Made by a program: the position numbers and the translations under genes
The notes under the pieces: model-generated
The model's database searches: none
What the model was told of the DNA's origin: nothing
Seen by the model: the letters and a program-made list of their open reading frames with translations, nothing else
NCBI GenBank assembly: GCA_905182465.1
Contig: CAJJBI010000005.1
Coordinates: 62,001 to 126,000, forward strand
Length of the DNA: 64,000 nucleotides
Direction of reading: 5' to 3'
Source of the DNA: Opitutaceae bacterium BACL24 MAG-120322-bin51
Lineage (GTDB): Bacteria; Verrucomicrobiota; Verrucomicrobiia; Opitutales; Coraliomargaritaceae
Shown: positions 26,623 to 36,838 of the stretch, one piece after another
How the letters are laid out: the number at the start of each line of letters is the position of its first letter
Position numbering within the stretch: the first letter of the stretch is position 1

Positions 26623-27372
26623 TCACAGAAACGCCTTCATCTCACGCACGGCTTGATCGACCCCGACAAAGAGCGCGCGACTGATGATGGAGTGCCCGAT
26701 ATTGAGCTCATGCAAATGCGGCAGCGTGACGACTTCGGCGATGTTGGCGTAGTTAATACCATGTCCCGCATTAACAATGAGGCCGATATTATGCCCCAAT
26801 TCGGCACCCCGACGGAGTATATCGAATTCTCGATTACGGCCTGCGTGGTAGTAGGCGTTACCGTAAGCACCGGTGTGGAGTTCGATCCACGGGCTCCCCA
26901 ACTCTGCCGACATTTCGATCTGTGCGGGGTCGGGATCAATAAAGAGACTCGTCACGATGCCTGCCTCGCTCATCGCGGCGACGACTTCGCCCACGCGGGA
27001 CTTCTGGCCGACTATATCGAGGCCGCCTTCCGTCGTGATCTCTTCACGGCTCTCAGGAACTAGGCAAACAGAGTATGGCTTGAGCTCGAGAGCGTAATCG
27101 ATCATCTCTTGTGTACAGGCCATTTCTAGATTCAGGCGCGTGCCAATCTGTGTGCGCGCACGTTGAATATCAGAGTCCTGCACATGGCGGCGGTCTTCGC
27201 GCAAGTGCATGGTGATGCCATCGGCACCCGCAGCCTCACTCGCAAGCGCGAAGGCAACGCAGTCGGGCTCGACCTCGTCGCCGTGATTGAGCGCGTGTTG
27301 ACAATAACGCGCCTGCCTTACAGTCGCGACGTGATCGACGTTGACGCCGAGTAGAATATGAGCAGGGGTCAT
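26623..27372 (-). CDS. pdxJ: Pyridoxine 5'-phosphate synthase
   Basis: TIM-barrel enzyme that closes the pyridoxine ring from 1-deoxy-D-xylulose 5-phosphate and 3-amino-2-oxopropyl phosphate in the DXP-dependent vitamin B6 pathway; its DXP substrate is made by the dxs product. The 249-residue length is normal. Motifs: LGVNVDHVATVRQAR, GITMHLREDRRHVQD, CLVPESREEITTEGG, ELHTGAYGNAY and NAGHGINYANI. The 243-base gap to nnr shows no further gene. Confidence 0.96.
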   Translation of the reverse strand: MTPAHILLGVNVDHVATVRQARYCQHALNHGDEVEPDCVAFALASEAAGADGITMHLREDRRHVQDSDIQRARTQIGTRLNLEMACTQEMIDYALELKPYSVCLVPESREEITTEGGLDIVGQKSRVGEVVAAMSEAGIVTSLFIDPDPAQIEMSAELGSPWIELHTGAYGNAYYHAGRNREFDILRRGAELGHNIGLIVNAGHGINYANIAEVVTLPHLHELNIGHSIISRALFVGVDQAVREMKAFL

Positions 27373-27464
27373 GGCAAAAAAAGGTAGGGCCTTCGATTAC
27401 CAATAGCTGAACTTGTTGTTAGCTCAGCATCAGGCAAGCGCCAGCCCTGAAATTATAATCTATA

Positions 27465-28718
27465 TTACTCCTTAGACAACTTACTCTCGGAAGCAATTTC
27501 GGGACCACCCTGCGCGAGCGCACGGCGACGGAGGCGAAGCGCATTCAGGCGGATAAAGCCACTCGCATCATCGGGATTGTAATCGCTATCGACACCTTCC
27601 ATTGACGCGATGTCTTCATCGTAAAGTGAGAGCGGTGACTTGCGGCCCACGGTAGTGACGTTGCCCTTGTAGAGTCTGAGGCGAACCGTGCCAGTGACAG
27701 TCTTTTGCGAATCGTCGATGAGAGCTTGGAGGGCTTCACGCTCAGGAGCATACCAGAAACCATTATAGACCAGTTCTGCATAGCGAGGGATCAAGCTATC
27801 GCGTAAGTGCGCCAGTTCGCGATCCATTGTGATCGACTCCATGTTACGGTGCCCTTGGAGTAGAACGGTGCCACCTGGAGTTTCATAAACACCACGGCTC
27901 TTCATTCCGACAAAGCGGTTTTCGACAATATCAACACGTCCAACACCATGCTTACCGGCCAGTTTGTTAAGGTGCTTCATGACTTGAGCAGGATTCATGG
28001 CTACGCCATCTACAGCCACACAGTCGCCGCACTCGAAATCGAGTTCAACATATTCAGCGTCGTCTGGTGCATCTTCGGGCGCGGTCGTCAGCTTATACAT
28101 ACCCTTATTGTCATCCGTTGTAGGGTCAAACCAAGGGTCTTCGAGGATGCCTGCTTCATAAGAGATATGGAGAAGGTTGCGATCCATTGAGTAAGGTTTT
28201 GATGCGCTGGCTTCAACGTCGATATTATGCTCACGACAGTAGTCGATCATCTCGGTGCGGCCGGGAAATGCCTTGCGGAACACCTCCATGCGCCATGGTG
28301 AAATAATCTCAAGCTTCGGAGCGAGTGCCGCATAGCCTAGTTCGAAACGGACCTGGTCATTTCCCTTACCAGTGGCACCGTGCGAGACTGCGTCGGCTCC
28401 TTCGCGCTCGGCGATTTCAACGTGGGCTTTGGCAATGAGCGGACGAGCGATCGATGTGCCGAGCATGTACTGACCTTCGTAGATGGCATTAGCACGCATC
28501 ATCGGATAAATAAAGTCACGAGCGAACTCTTCGACCAGATCGACGGTGTAGTGCGCGGAGGCACCAGTTGCTTTGGCTTTTTCTGCGAGGCCGTCGAGTT
28601 CTTCTTCTTGGCCGACATCGGCTGCGAAAGTGATAATTTCAGCGTTATAGTGCTCCTTGAGCCAGCTGACGAGGACGGAGGTATCGAGACCACCAGAGTA
28701 TGCGAGTACGATTTTCAT
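27465..28718 (-). CDS. argG: Argininosuccinate synthase
   Basis: ATP-dependent ligation of citrulline and aspartate, penultimate step of arginine synthesis. The 417-residue protein begins [15 protein letters not shown], with the PP-loop SGGLDTS at residues 9-15, and has [28 protein letters not shown] and VEYGR-equivalent blocks. It is slightly longer than the roughly 400-residue norm because of a polar C-terminal tail. argH is not adjacent. The gene appears to be transcribed alone; no ribosome-binding site is visible in its AT-rich upstream region. Confidence 0.96.
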   Translation of the reverse strand: MKIVLAYSGGLDTSVLVSWLKEHYNAEIITFAADVGQEEELDGLAEKAKATGASAHYTVDLVEEFARDFIYPMMRANAIYEGQYMLGTSIARPLIAKAHVEIAEREGADAVSHGATGKGNDQVRFELGYAALAPKLEIISPWRMEVFRKAFPGRTEMIDYCREHNIDVEASASKPYSMDRNLLHISYEAGILEDPWFDPTTDDNKGMYKLTTAPEDAPDDAEYVELDFECGDCVAVDGVAMNPAQVMKHLNKLAGKHGVGRVDIVENRFVGMKSRGVYETPGGTVLLQGHRNMESITMDRELAHLRDSLIPRYAELVYNGFWYAPEREALQALIDDSQKTVTGTVRLRLYKGNVTTVGRKSPLSLYDEDIASMEGVDSDYNPDDASGFIRLNALRLRRRALAQGGPEIASESKLSKE

Positions 28719-28855
28719 AGAAAAATAAGTTGAAATACAGATTATGAGAAGTGCCTCTCCTCAGCGCAGATGCAAGCGGAAAGCTACGATTGAGTGATGA
28801 AGTCTCGCCTTTGGCGGTCTTAAGAACGTGTCCGCCCAGAGGCAGGACCCCAAGG

Positions 28856-29671
28856 CTACTTAAAACTCGCGAGCGAGGACTTGAAACCTCCTGACCAAGG
28901 AACGGTTGGTTCGGACTGCATCGACTCGATACGCAAAATCTGCGGTGGGGGCATAGCCGAAATTTTCTGAATTTCTACCAGTAGCTCTGCATGGTCACGA
29001 ACTACTTCGGGACGCTGAGCGGCGGCCGCAATGATAGATCGAAGTTGCTTTTCCTCAGGAGTGAGTTCTGGGCTCAGCCTCATTAACCCGAGCTGGGCAG
29101 CTAAACTTGCTCGCTGATTGGCCTCACGTTGGAATTGCGCATTGGCAAAGCGCCGGATTTCTCGCTGACCGATACGGTCGAGAGGATCGGTTTCAAACAT
29201 TTCTCCTACCTCCACGCCCTTGAGGGCAGGTTGCGAAGACACCGCTGAGTTGTCGCGGAAAACCGGCATAAGCAGAGCGAAACCGAGCGCAAGACTGGCT
29301 GCGAAACCTGTACCCATGATCCAGCGCGGAAAAGTGGTCACCTCATGCGCGGAGTGATTGATGTTTGTTTCACGAGTCGAGAAGGACTCTGCCTGAGGAC
29401 TCATATTGGGAAAAGTGCGCTGGCCACGTTGGGTAGAGTGCGAGCTACGAGAGAAACTGCTAGAGCCAGTATGCCAAGATCTAAAACGGCGCTTCGACGA
29501 CTGCGGATTGAGCGCCATGCCCATGGCTTGGTGTATCCGGCAGTGATCGGCAAACTCGTCCTCGCGCTCAACGTTTGCAGCCAACTCGCACTTCAACTGC
29601 GCGAGGCCACGCTCTGAAATTTCCTTATCTAGGTAAAGATTTACGAGCTCTGTAAACTTCTCTTCGGTCAT
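28856..29671 (-). CDS. Single-pass membrane protein, probable anti-sigma factor
   Basis: A 271-residue protein whose start overlaps the stop of the upstream ECF sigma gene by four bases (ATGA), the classic sigma/anti-sigma coupling. The N-terminus (residues 1-50; ELVNLYLDKEIS, FADHCRIHQAM) resembles the cytoplasmic sigma-binding part of anti-sigma factors but lacks a full HX3CX2C zinc motif. A Ser-rich linker follows, then one membrane helix at about 116-137 (IMGTGFAASLALGFALLMPV) and a periplasmic region of about 130 residues with amphipathic helices (RFANAQFQREANQRASLAAQ). Role inferred from position and layout. Confidence 0.7.
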   Translation of the reverse strand: MTEEKFTELVNLYLDKEISERGLAQLKCELAANVEREDEFADHCRIHQAMGMALNPQSSKRRFRSWHTGSSSFSRSSHSTQRGQRTFPNMSPQAESFSTRETNINHSAHEVTTFPRWIMGTGFAASLALGFALLMPVFRDNSAVSSQPALKGVEVGEMFETDPLDRIGQREIRRFANAQFQREANQRASLAAQLGLMRLSPELTPEEKQLRSIIAAAAQRPEVVRDHAELLVEIQKISAMPPPQILRIESMQSEPTVPWSGGFKSSLASFK

Positions 29672-30288
29672 ACAAAATCTTCGCCCAAGAGACCGCGCAG
29701 ACTTTCCCGCGCACGGGCGATTCGGCTCTTTACTGTACCCACGCTGATTTCCAATTGTTGTGCAATTTCGTCGTAGGTCAGGTTCTTTAAATTGCGTAGG
29801 ATCAAAACTTCTTTGTGCTTCTCGCTCAGATCATGCATACAACCGGAGACGCGGTCAACAAACTCTTGAGTCACAACCGCCTCGGCAGGGTTTTCGCCAG
29901 CGCAGGGCATCACATTTTCGAGGGTAAGACTACCATCGTCGCTCAGTGGCTGATCGAGAGAAATTGATTGATCTCGCTTGCGGCGAAACCAGTACCAATA
30001 ACGATTGTGCGCAAGATTGCTAGCGATCTGGTAGAGCCAAGTGAAAAAGGAAGCATCGCCGCGGAAATTCTCAAGGCCCCTCTGAGCACGGATGAAGGCG
30101 TCCTGCGTAACTTCTTCCGCATCTTGTTTATTATTAAGAAGTTGAGAGACCCGCGCAAAGATTCGATCGTAATATCGGGTTACCATCACGTTGTAGGCAA
30201 CCATGTCGCCTGCCTTTACGCGCTCAATCAGAAGTTCATCAGCGTGGATAGTATCAGTTTCAGGAGTCATAAAAGTATTCGTAGGCAA
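29668..30288 (-). CDS. ECF-type RNA polymerase sigma factor (RpoE-like)
   Basis: A 206-residue ECF sigma factor. Region 2: VAYNVMVTRYYDRIFARVSQ, DAEEVTQDAFIRAQRG and FFTWLYQIASNLAHNRYW. Region 4: EVLILRNLKNLTYDEIAQQL followed by EISVGTVKSRIARARESLR, all in canonical form. The start may be at 30288 or at the in-frame ATG at 30270. It is the first gene of a two-gene unit with a predicted membrane anti-sigma factor. The intact region 4 and typical spacing indicate an active factor that probably responds to envelope signals. Confidence 0.93.
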   Translation of the reverse strand: MPTNTFMTPETDTIHADELLIERVKAGDMVAYNVMVTRYYDRIFARVSQLLNNKQDAEEVTQDAFIRAQRGLENFRGDASFFTWLYQIASNLAHNRYWYWFRRKRDQSISLDQPLSDDGSLTLENVMPCAGENPAEAVVTQEFVDRVSGCMHDLSEKHKEVLILRNLKNLTYDEIAQQLEISVGTVKSRIARARESLRGLLGEDFV

Positions 30289-30359
30289 TAGATCGTTTAA
30301 TACTTAGATTTGTTCCATGGTGAATCGTTCAAAATTCTGGAAAATTACTTTTCCTATTC

Positions 30360-30388
30360 TTGACAATCCAGCGGGAGCTTCCTTGTAT
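30360..30388 (+). promoter_or_regulatory. Promoter of tRNA-Lys
   Basis: A perfect -35 hexamer TTGACA at 30360-30365, then 17 bases, then TTGTAT at 30383-30388 as a modest -10. Initiation near 30395 would leave about 10 bases before the tRNA. The sequence right after the -10 is GC-rich (CCCGCGC), the type of discriminator seen at stringently controlled stable-RNA promoters. Confidence 0.55.
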
Positions 30389-30405
30389 CCCGCGCTTCGA
30401 TGTAG

Positions 30406-30481
30406 GGGTTGTTAGCTCAATCGGTAGAGCAGTTGACTTTTAATCAATTGGTTCGGGGTTCAAGTCCCCGACAGCCTACCA
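30406..30481 (+). tRNA. tRNA-Lys (anticodon TTT)
   Basis: A full 76-base cloverleaf. The acceptor stem GGGTTGT pairs with ACAGCCT (a G-U first pair and one further wobble), the D arm is GCTC/GAGC, the anticodon arm is GTTGA-CTTTTAA-TCAAT with anticodon TTT, and the T arm is CGGGG-TTCAAGT-CCCCG. The 3' CCA is encoded. It has its own upstream promoter and downstream terminator and so forms an independent transcript. Confidence 0.97.
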
Positions 30482-30495
30482 TCGTAAGCGCCCGC

Positions 30496-30522
30496 AAGCC
30501 CTGACGCATGTGGGCTTTTTTT
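30496..30522 (+). terminator. Rho-independent terminator of tRNA-Lys
   Basis: Inverted repeat AAGCCC (30496-30501) and GGGCTT (30512-30517) with a 10-base loop, running into seven T residues (30516-30522). It begins 14 bases after the tRNA CCA end. Confidence 0.75.
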
Positions 30523-30548
30523 GTGCCCCAACGAATCGCCTAAACCTA

Positions 30549-31373
30549 TTAAAAAAACGGATTATGGGCGCACTCTTCGAGAACACTAGTCATAGGGCCG
30601 TGACCGGGGCAAAGAATAGTCTCTGACGGAAGGCTTAGCAGCTGCTCGCGGTTATTTTTTAGCGCGAGCTGGTAGGCACACTTGGCGCCTCCTATGGAAA
30701 GCGAAAAGAGTGCGTCACCGACGAGGGCAACGGGGAGATCGAGTCCGTGCACTATGTAACTGAGCGCACCTTTGGTGTGGCCGCTCGTCTTTACCGCGTG
30801 GATATCAAAACCACATAGCTGCATCTTCGAATCTGGCTGGAGAGATCTGGCGCCTGCGTGTGGCTCTTCGGCGGGGGCGAATGTTCGGCCAGTCTGCGTA
30901 GCGGTGACTAATTTTTCGAAGCCACCTACGTGGTCGCGGTGGGTATGCGTAAGAAAGACTGCTTTGAGTGAGAGGTCTAGAGCTTGGATACATTCTAAGA
31001 TGGGTTCTGCGGAGGTGCCGGTGTCGAAAGCGATGGCCTCTTTCGTGCTAGTATTATAGACTAGATAGCTATTTACGCTGGCTCCAGGGTAGCTGGCCTC
31101 GGGAAAAGGCATGTTACACTGATGGAGTCCGGGTAAAAAAACTTCATCGGGGCACCAAGTGTGCCCAGCGAGCGCGGTGAGTTTATCCGCATCCAGTCCA
31201 AGTACAGGCGCGAGCTTGCGGGCGTGGGTTTCACTGAAGTTGCCATCAATCAAGGCACGCACTTCCTTCAAACTCAAGCCAGAGTGGACTGCAAGAGCGG
31301 CATGGCCTAGGCGCAATCCAACAGCTGCTTTTTGCAACACGTCTTGATATTCGTCTTCGATCGCAACTGACAT
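30549..31373 (-). CDS. HTH-metallo-beta-lactamase fusion protein
   Basis: A 274-residue protein with two parts. Residues about 10-70 resemble an XRE-type helix-turn-helix (RLGHAALAVHSGLSLKEVRA, then ARKLAPVLGLDADKLTALAG). Residues about 75-274 are a metallo-beta-lactamase hydrolase of the glyoxalase II-like type with THTHRDH (H143, H145, D147, H148), TSGHTKG (H199), a metal-bridging Asp in VGDALF (about D220) and CPGHGP near the end. Metal sites are complete, so hydrolase activity is expected; the substrate is unknown. The fused HTH may bind DNA or only serve as a protein-interaction domain. The gene is transcribed towards the tRNA-Lys terminator. Confidence 0.8.
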   Translation of the reverse strand: MSVAIEDEYQDVLQKAAVGLRLGHAALAVHSGLSLKEVRALIDGNFSETHARKLAPVLGLDADKLTALAGHTWCPDEVFLPGLHQCNMPFPEASYPGASVNSYLVYNTSTKEAIAFDTGTSAEPILECIQALDLSLKAVFLTHTHRDHVGGFEKLVTATQTGRTFAPAEEPHAGARSLQPDSKMQLCGFDIHAVKTSGHTKGALSYIVHGLDLPVALVGDALFSLSIGGAKCAYQLALKNNREQLLSLPSETILCPGHGPMTSVLEECAHNPFF

Positions 31374-31382
31374 ATTATGCCT

Positions 31383-31553
31383 CTATTTAAGGCGTTCAAT
31401 GGCGACCTCGCCGCTAAACGCGACCTTATCCACCTGACAGGGTGAGACCAAGATAGAAATGTTACCGTCGGAAATCGTGGCCATGTCTCGACTATAAATA
31501 CGAGCCACAGTAAGTTCGATCTGATCTCGAGGATGGAAGAAGTCGGAGTGCAT
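31383..31553 (-). pseudogene. Truncated class II aldolase/adducin-family remnant
   Basis: A 56-codon frame from ATG 31553. Residues 7-45 (HPRDQIELTVARIYSRDMAT, then ISDGNISILVSPCQVDKV) follow the opening of class II aldolase/adducin proteins, which typically read as H-P-R-x-Q-I-x-x-x-M-x-R-I-Y followed by a G-G-N-L-S segment. Here the double-Gly segment is degraded (SDGNIS), the catalytic His-rich part is missing, and the frame stops after IERLK. The family is over 200 residues long, so this is a decayed gene head. It lies directly upstream of the HTH-MBL gene on the same strand. Confidence 0.55.
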
Positions 31554-31615
31554 ATGCAGAAAGTTAAATAGGGCCGCGCGATCGTCTCGAACCTTACTCC
31601 GCCAACTGTGAATAA

Positions 31616-31786
31616 ATTATATGGCCGAGGCTAGAACGTTTTTTCGTAGTCTTTGACTATGACGAGCAACTCGAGCTCGCCAGAAAAATTCTGACCAAAC
31701 ACCTAAGCTTGGAGTGCTTTAGCATGCTCAAGGCGAGTGAGGCGCGTGGGTCACTTTACCCTTTAGATACGAAACAGATTCGGTGA
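31616..31786 (+). pseudogene. Possible 3' fragment of an unidentified gene
   Basis: An open stretch without a credible start that reads as ordinary protein for its last about 45 codons (VFDYDEQLELARKILTKHL, then SMLKASEARGSLYPLDTKQI) and stops at TGA 31784-31786. The composition is that of a helical protein end. I do not recognise the family. It sits beside the aldolase remnant in a roughly 490-base gap with no intact gene, so it is most likely the tail of a deleted gene. Confidence 0.3.
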
Positions 31787-31865
31787 GAGTTTAAATACAT
31801 TCGAAATTGTAACTATTGCAGATAGCTTGCGATTTAAGAGAGTTAACTTATTAAAAATAATCACC

Positions 31866-33134
31866 ATGAAATCATCTACCCTAATTCTTTATTTAGCCGT
31901 ATGGTCAATCAGCCTCGCAGCAGCCTACTACATCGGCTCTCACGTGCAAGGCGTCGCACTAAATACGAATCAAGCAGTTAAGGTGCCGCTAGAGTTGGAA
32001 AAGCCGAAGTTTATTCAAGCTTCGGCTATTGAAGAAGTAACGACTAATAAAAAGAATGCACTTACAGCCTACCTCGGCGGCGATGTTTCCCTGCTTGAAG
32101 ACGCCTTCCTCGAGATCCCTACACTCTCCGGCGAGGCCACTCGCGAGCTGCTGGTTCAAGCCTTCGACTTACCCGCTTCCGACCCTAACCGCTCGCGCTT
32201 GATTCGAGACTTGCTTAGGCAACTCGCTGAGACAGAGCCAGTCGCCGCGCTAGAACTGGCCTCACAGATGAAATCCCTCCGCGACACTGAGCGCGCGCGC
32301 GTGGCTGTACTTGAAGTATGGGGGCGTAAAGATTCGGCCGCAGCAATTGCTTGGGCAAATAATGCCCTCGTCGATGAACCGAGTCGTACACGCAACTCAC
32401 AGCTCATGGCCATCTACCGTGGCTACGCTGCAAATAATCCAGCCGCTGCCTTCCAGCAAGCACTCGCTATTAATGATAATGATAGACTCAAAAATCATCT
32501 GCTCGACCAGGTGATCAAAGTGCAAATAGAATCGGGTGGTCTGCAGGCAGCCAAGCTTGCAGTTGATCTTCTGGCCGACCCTGAAATGCAGAGATCACTC
32601 CGCCGCGAGCTAGTCGATGAGTGGGCAGAGTTTGACCCACAAGCCGCCGCAGCCTACGTCGCTACCCTAGGCGAAGACGCGGATTCTAGTATAAAATCTG
32701 CGCTCGTCAGCGAATGGGCCGAGAGCGATCCAGCCGCAGCTGCCGCTTGGCTAAGCAGCCTCGACGCGGACGACCCCGCAATCGCCCGCGCCAGCTCATC
32801 GGTCATCCGCGAGTGGACACGTTACGACCTCGCCGCTTCTGCCGACTGGCTCAACAGCTTGCCCGCCAGTCCCGAGCTTGATCGAGCTGTCATTAGCTAC
32901 ACCTTTCGCGCCGCTGAGGAGGACCCCGAGACCGCGATGAGCTGGGCGTCTTCGATCGAAGACGATGGACGCCGTACTTGGATGATGGAGCGCGTCGCTA
33001 GTACATGGAAAGAGCAAGATGCCGAAACTTTTAAGAACTATCTAGACAAGTCTGAACTCTCTGCCGAGCAGCGCGAGAAACTCGAAAACTCCCAATCCCG
33101 AGGCAACGGCTACTGGGGACGAAGAAGGAATTAA
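31866..33134 (+). CDS. Membrane-anchored helical-repeat protein of unknown function
   Basis: A 422-residue protein; the ATG at 31866 is preferred over one at 31827 because it puts the hydrophobic segment TLILYLAVWSISLAAAYYIG at the N-terminus as an anchor or signal. The rest is built of imperfect helical repeats of about 32-36 residues centred on a W-x-E-x-D-P-x-A-A-A-A-W-L pattern (DEWAEFDPQAAAAYVATL, SEWAESDPAAAAAWLSSL, REWTRYDLAASADWLNSL), suggesting a superhelical TPR-like scaffold in the periplasm. The C-terminus is Arg-rich (GYWGRRRN). Likely a protein-binding scaffold; no enzymatic motif. It stands alone. Confidence 0.75.
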   Translation: MKSSTLILYLAVWSISLAAAYYIGSHVQGVALNTNQAVKVPLELEKPKFIQASAIEEVTTNKKNALTAYLGGDVSLLEDAFLEIPTLSGEATRELLVQAFDLPASDPNRSRLIRDLLRQLAETEPVAALELASQMKSLRDTERARVAVLEVWGRKDSAAAIAWANNALVDEPSRTRNSQLMAIYRGYAANNPAAAFQQALAINDNDRLKNHLLDQVIKVQIESGGLQAAKLAVDLLADPEMQRSLRRELVDEWAEFDPQAAAAYVATLGEDADSSIKSALVSEWAESDPAAAAAWLSSLDADDPAIARASSSVIREWTRYDLAASADWLNSLPASPELDRAVISYTFRAAEEDPETAMSWASSIEDDGRRTWMMERVASTWKEQDAETFKNYLDKSELSAEQREKLENSQSRGNGYWGRRRN

Positions 33135-33282
33135 ATGGGACGAGGTTTGAGTCCCGTATCTGCGCTGAATGTTTGCCTGCCGATACATAAAAACCCGCAT
33201 AATTGAAGGACTCCAAACACAGACATGTTAATCGGAGTGAACAAAGGTTGAATTTCACTGAGGAATGCGTTTCTCTGCTACC

Positions 33283-33789
33283 ATGAAAAACAATACCGCA
33301 ACAAAGCCTACCGTCGGCATCATCATGGGAAGCCAATCGGATTGGAGCACAATGGGCGAGGCAGCAGCTTTGCTCAAGCAGCTCGACATACCCCTTGAGA
33401 CAAAGATTGTTAGCGCACACCGCACACCGAAACTGCTCTACAGCTACGCCGAAGAAGCTGAAGAGCGCGGCATCCAAGTGATCATAGCTGGCGCAGGCGG
33501 CGCTGCCCATCTCCCAGGTATGACGGCAGCTGTGACGCATCTGCCCGTTCTAGGCGTGCCCGTGCAGTCCAAGTCACTCAGTGGCCAAGACTCGCTCCTC
33601 TCGATCGTGCAAATGCCTGCGGGCATCCCCGTGATGACACTAGCGATTGGCGTAGCTGGTGCTAAAAACGCCGCACTTTCCGCAGCTTCCATTCTTTCTT
33701 TGGCTGACGACGGCATACGCGAGCGCCTCAAAGCTTTTCGTGCTAATCAAACGCAAACTGTCCTTGATACCGAGTTACCCAAAGCATGA
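33283..33789 (+). CDS. purE: N5-carboxyaminoimidazole ribonucleotide mutase (PurE class I)
   Basis: Converts N5-CAIR to CAIR in purine synthesis. The 168-residue protein starts at 33283 and has [13 protein letters not shown] (the phosphate-binding SxSD loop), KIVSAHRTP with the catalytic His, [11 protein letters not shown] and the [20 protein letters not shown] stretch. The class I signature and the neighbouring purK indicate the bacterial two-step route. Its stop overlaps the purK ATG by four bases (ATGA), so translation is coupled. Confidence 0.96.
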   Translation: MKNNTATKPTVGIIMGSQSDWSTMGEAAALLKQLDIPLETKIVSAHRTPKLLYSYAEEAEERGIQVIIAGAGGAAHLPGMTAAVTHLPVLGVPVQSKSLSGQDSLLSIVQMPAGIPVMTLAIGVAGAKNAALSAASILSLADDGIRERLKAFRANQTQTVLDTELPKA

Positions 33790-34937
33790 TCACGCCTGGG
33801 AGCACTATTGGAATACTCGGAGGCGGGCAGCTTGGGCGCATGCTCATACTCGCTGGGCGAAATCTCGGCTATCGATTTCACGTCTTTGAACCCAAGGGAA
33901 CATGTCCAGCTGGCATGGTCGCTGACTTGGAAATCAATGCCGATTACTCCGACGAGGCTGCGCTGCGCAAGTTCGCTGAAGGCGTCGACGTGATTACACT
34001 AGAGTTTGAAAACATCCCCTCCGAGGTGATCGACATGCTTAGCGCTATCAAGCCCGTGCTCCCCGGTAGCCACCCACTCCATATCTGCCAGCATCGCCAG
34101 CGCGAAAAGGATTTCCTCAAAGAGAGCGGTCTACCCTGCGTGCCTTTTGAATATGCGGACTCCGCAGAAAGCTTGAAAAGCGCAGTCGAGGCCATCGGCT
34201 TTCCCTGCGTGATCAAGACCGCAGCCTTTGGCTACGATGGTAAAGGTCAGATCAAGCTGAACACGCCAGAAGAGGCTGCCGACTGCGATTACCTCTGGGA
34301 CTTTCTGGAGAATCCATCGCGGGTAGTCGTCGAAAAATGGATCCACCACATTGGTGAATTCTCCGTGATCTGCGCGCGCAAAGCAGACGGCACGAAGATT
34401 ACCTTCCCGATGGCGGAAAATATCCACGTTCACCACATTCTACACGCCTCTATCATACCGGCTAGAATCACCGAAGCAACGCAGACGACAGGTGCGCAAC
34501 TAGCCTGCGAGATAGCGGACCTGCTCGATGTGACTGGCCTGATCGCGGTCGAGCTTTTTCTCGAGGAGGACGGCAGCTTAATCATTAACGAGATGGCACC
34601 ACGCCCACATAACTCTGGGCACTATTCTATGGACGGCTGCATAACGAGCCAATTCGAGCAGCATATCCGCGCCATAACTGATTTGCCCTTCGGTTCGACC
34701 GAGCTAGTTAATCCCTCAGTCATGATCAACCTGCTGGGCGATATTTGGGCCAAGGCCGATAAAGGCGACCCCGACTGGGCTAGTCTCCTCGCTGATCCAA
34801 ATGTAAAACTACACCTCTACGACAAAGGCGAGGCTCTCCCTGGCCGTAAGATGGGGCACTTTACCGTGCTTGGTGATGAAATCGGCGCTACGCTGGAAGC
34901 AGCGGAAGCACATTTTGCCGCTCTGGTTAAATCATAG
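33786..34937 (+). CDS. purK: N5-carboxyaminoimidazole ribonucleotide synthase
   Basis: ATP-grasp enzyme that carboxylates AIR with bicarbonate and feeds N5-CAIR to PurE. The 383-residue protein opens with [17 protein letters not shown] and has the PurK blocks [42 protein letters not shown] and [18 protein letters not shown]. The length and order are normal. purE-purK forms a complete two-gene unit. Confidence 0.97.
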   Translation: MITPGSTIGILGGGQLGRMLILAGRNLGYRFHVFEPKGTCPAGMVADLEINADYSDEAALRKFAEGVDVITLEFENIPSEVIDMLSAIKPVLPGSHPLHICQHRQREKDFLKESGLPCVPFEYADSAESLKSAVEAIGFPCVIKTAAFGYDGKGQIKLNTPEEAADCDYLWDFLENPSRVVVEKWIHHIGEFSVICARKADGTKITFPMAENIHVHHILHASIIPARITEATQTTGAQLACEIADLLDVTGLIAVELFLEEDGSLIINEMAPRPHNSGHYSMDGCITSQFEQHIRAITDLPFGSTELVNPSVMINLLGDIWAKADKGDPDWASLLADPNVKLHLYDKGEALPGRKMGHFTVLGDEIGATLEAAEAHFAALVKS

Positions 34938-35042
34938 GAGCGCGACTTCTTTTTAATGCCCTCCGGGTGCACGCTGCCGACTCCTAACTGGTTCGCTCAC
35001 TAATAATGGGCGAGAGTGAACTCGTACAGGATATAAAAAATG

Positions 35043-35070
35043 ATTCGACGTTCAAAATTCGGCGTTCAAA
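35043..35070. repeat. 14-bp tandem duplication upstream of trpE
   Basis: ATTCGACGTTCAAA (35043-35056) is followed at once by ATTCGGCGTTCAAA (35057-35070), a direct repeat with one mismatch; a partial third start (GTTCACGCTC) follows. It lies 16 bases before the trpE ATG, at a position suited to transcript-leader or operator function, but it may also be a simple slippage repeat. Confidence 0.5.
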
Positions 35071-35085
35071 GTTCACGCTCATAAG

Positions 35086-36588
<1,503 letters not shown>

Positions 36589-36838
36589 ACCTCACTCCTC
36601 AAAACAATTTCCGCTTCTGCTACAAAAGCCCCACCCGTCTACAAGACGCACGGCAGAGGCTCAACCGTCGCCGCCTAGTGGTAGAGCTGGTCGGCTCGCC
36701 AGACGATGATACTAGGTTTTCACCCCTTTTCTCGTAAGTCCAGCAAACATGGCACGATACATAATAGGTCATCTGGAGTAATACTAGAGATCATTCATCC
36801 AACTAGTAAGACGATCACTAACCGACCTAATACTTATT

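Noticed and set aside
34938-35085. Tryptophan attenuator before trpE
   Set aside because: No short leader frame with tandem Trp codons and no terminator-type hairpin with a T run in this gap.
36660-36730. tRNA-like D-arm string (TAGTGGTAGAGC) upstream of the sigma gene
   Set aside because: No acceptor stem, anticodon arm or T loop can be folded around it.
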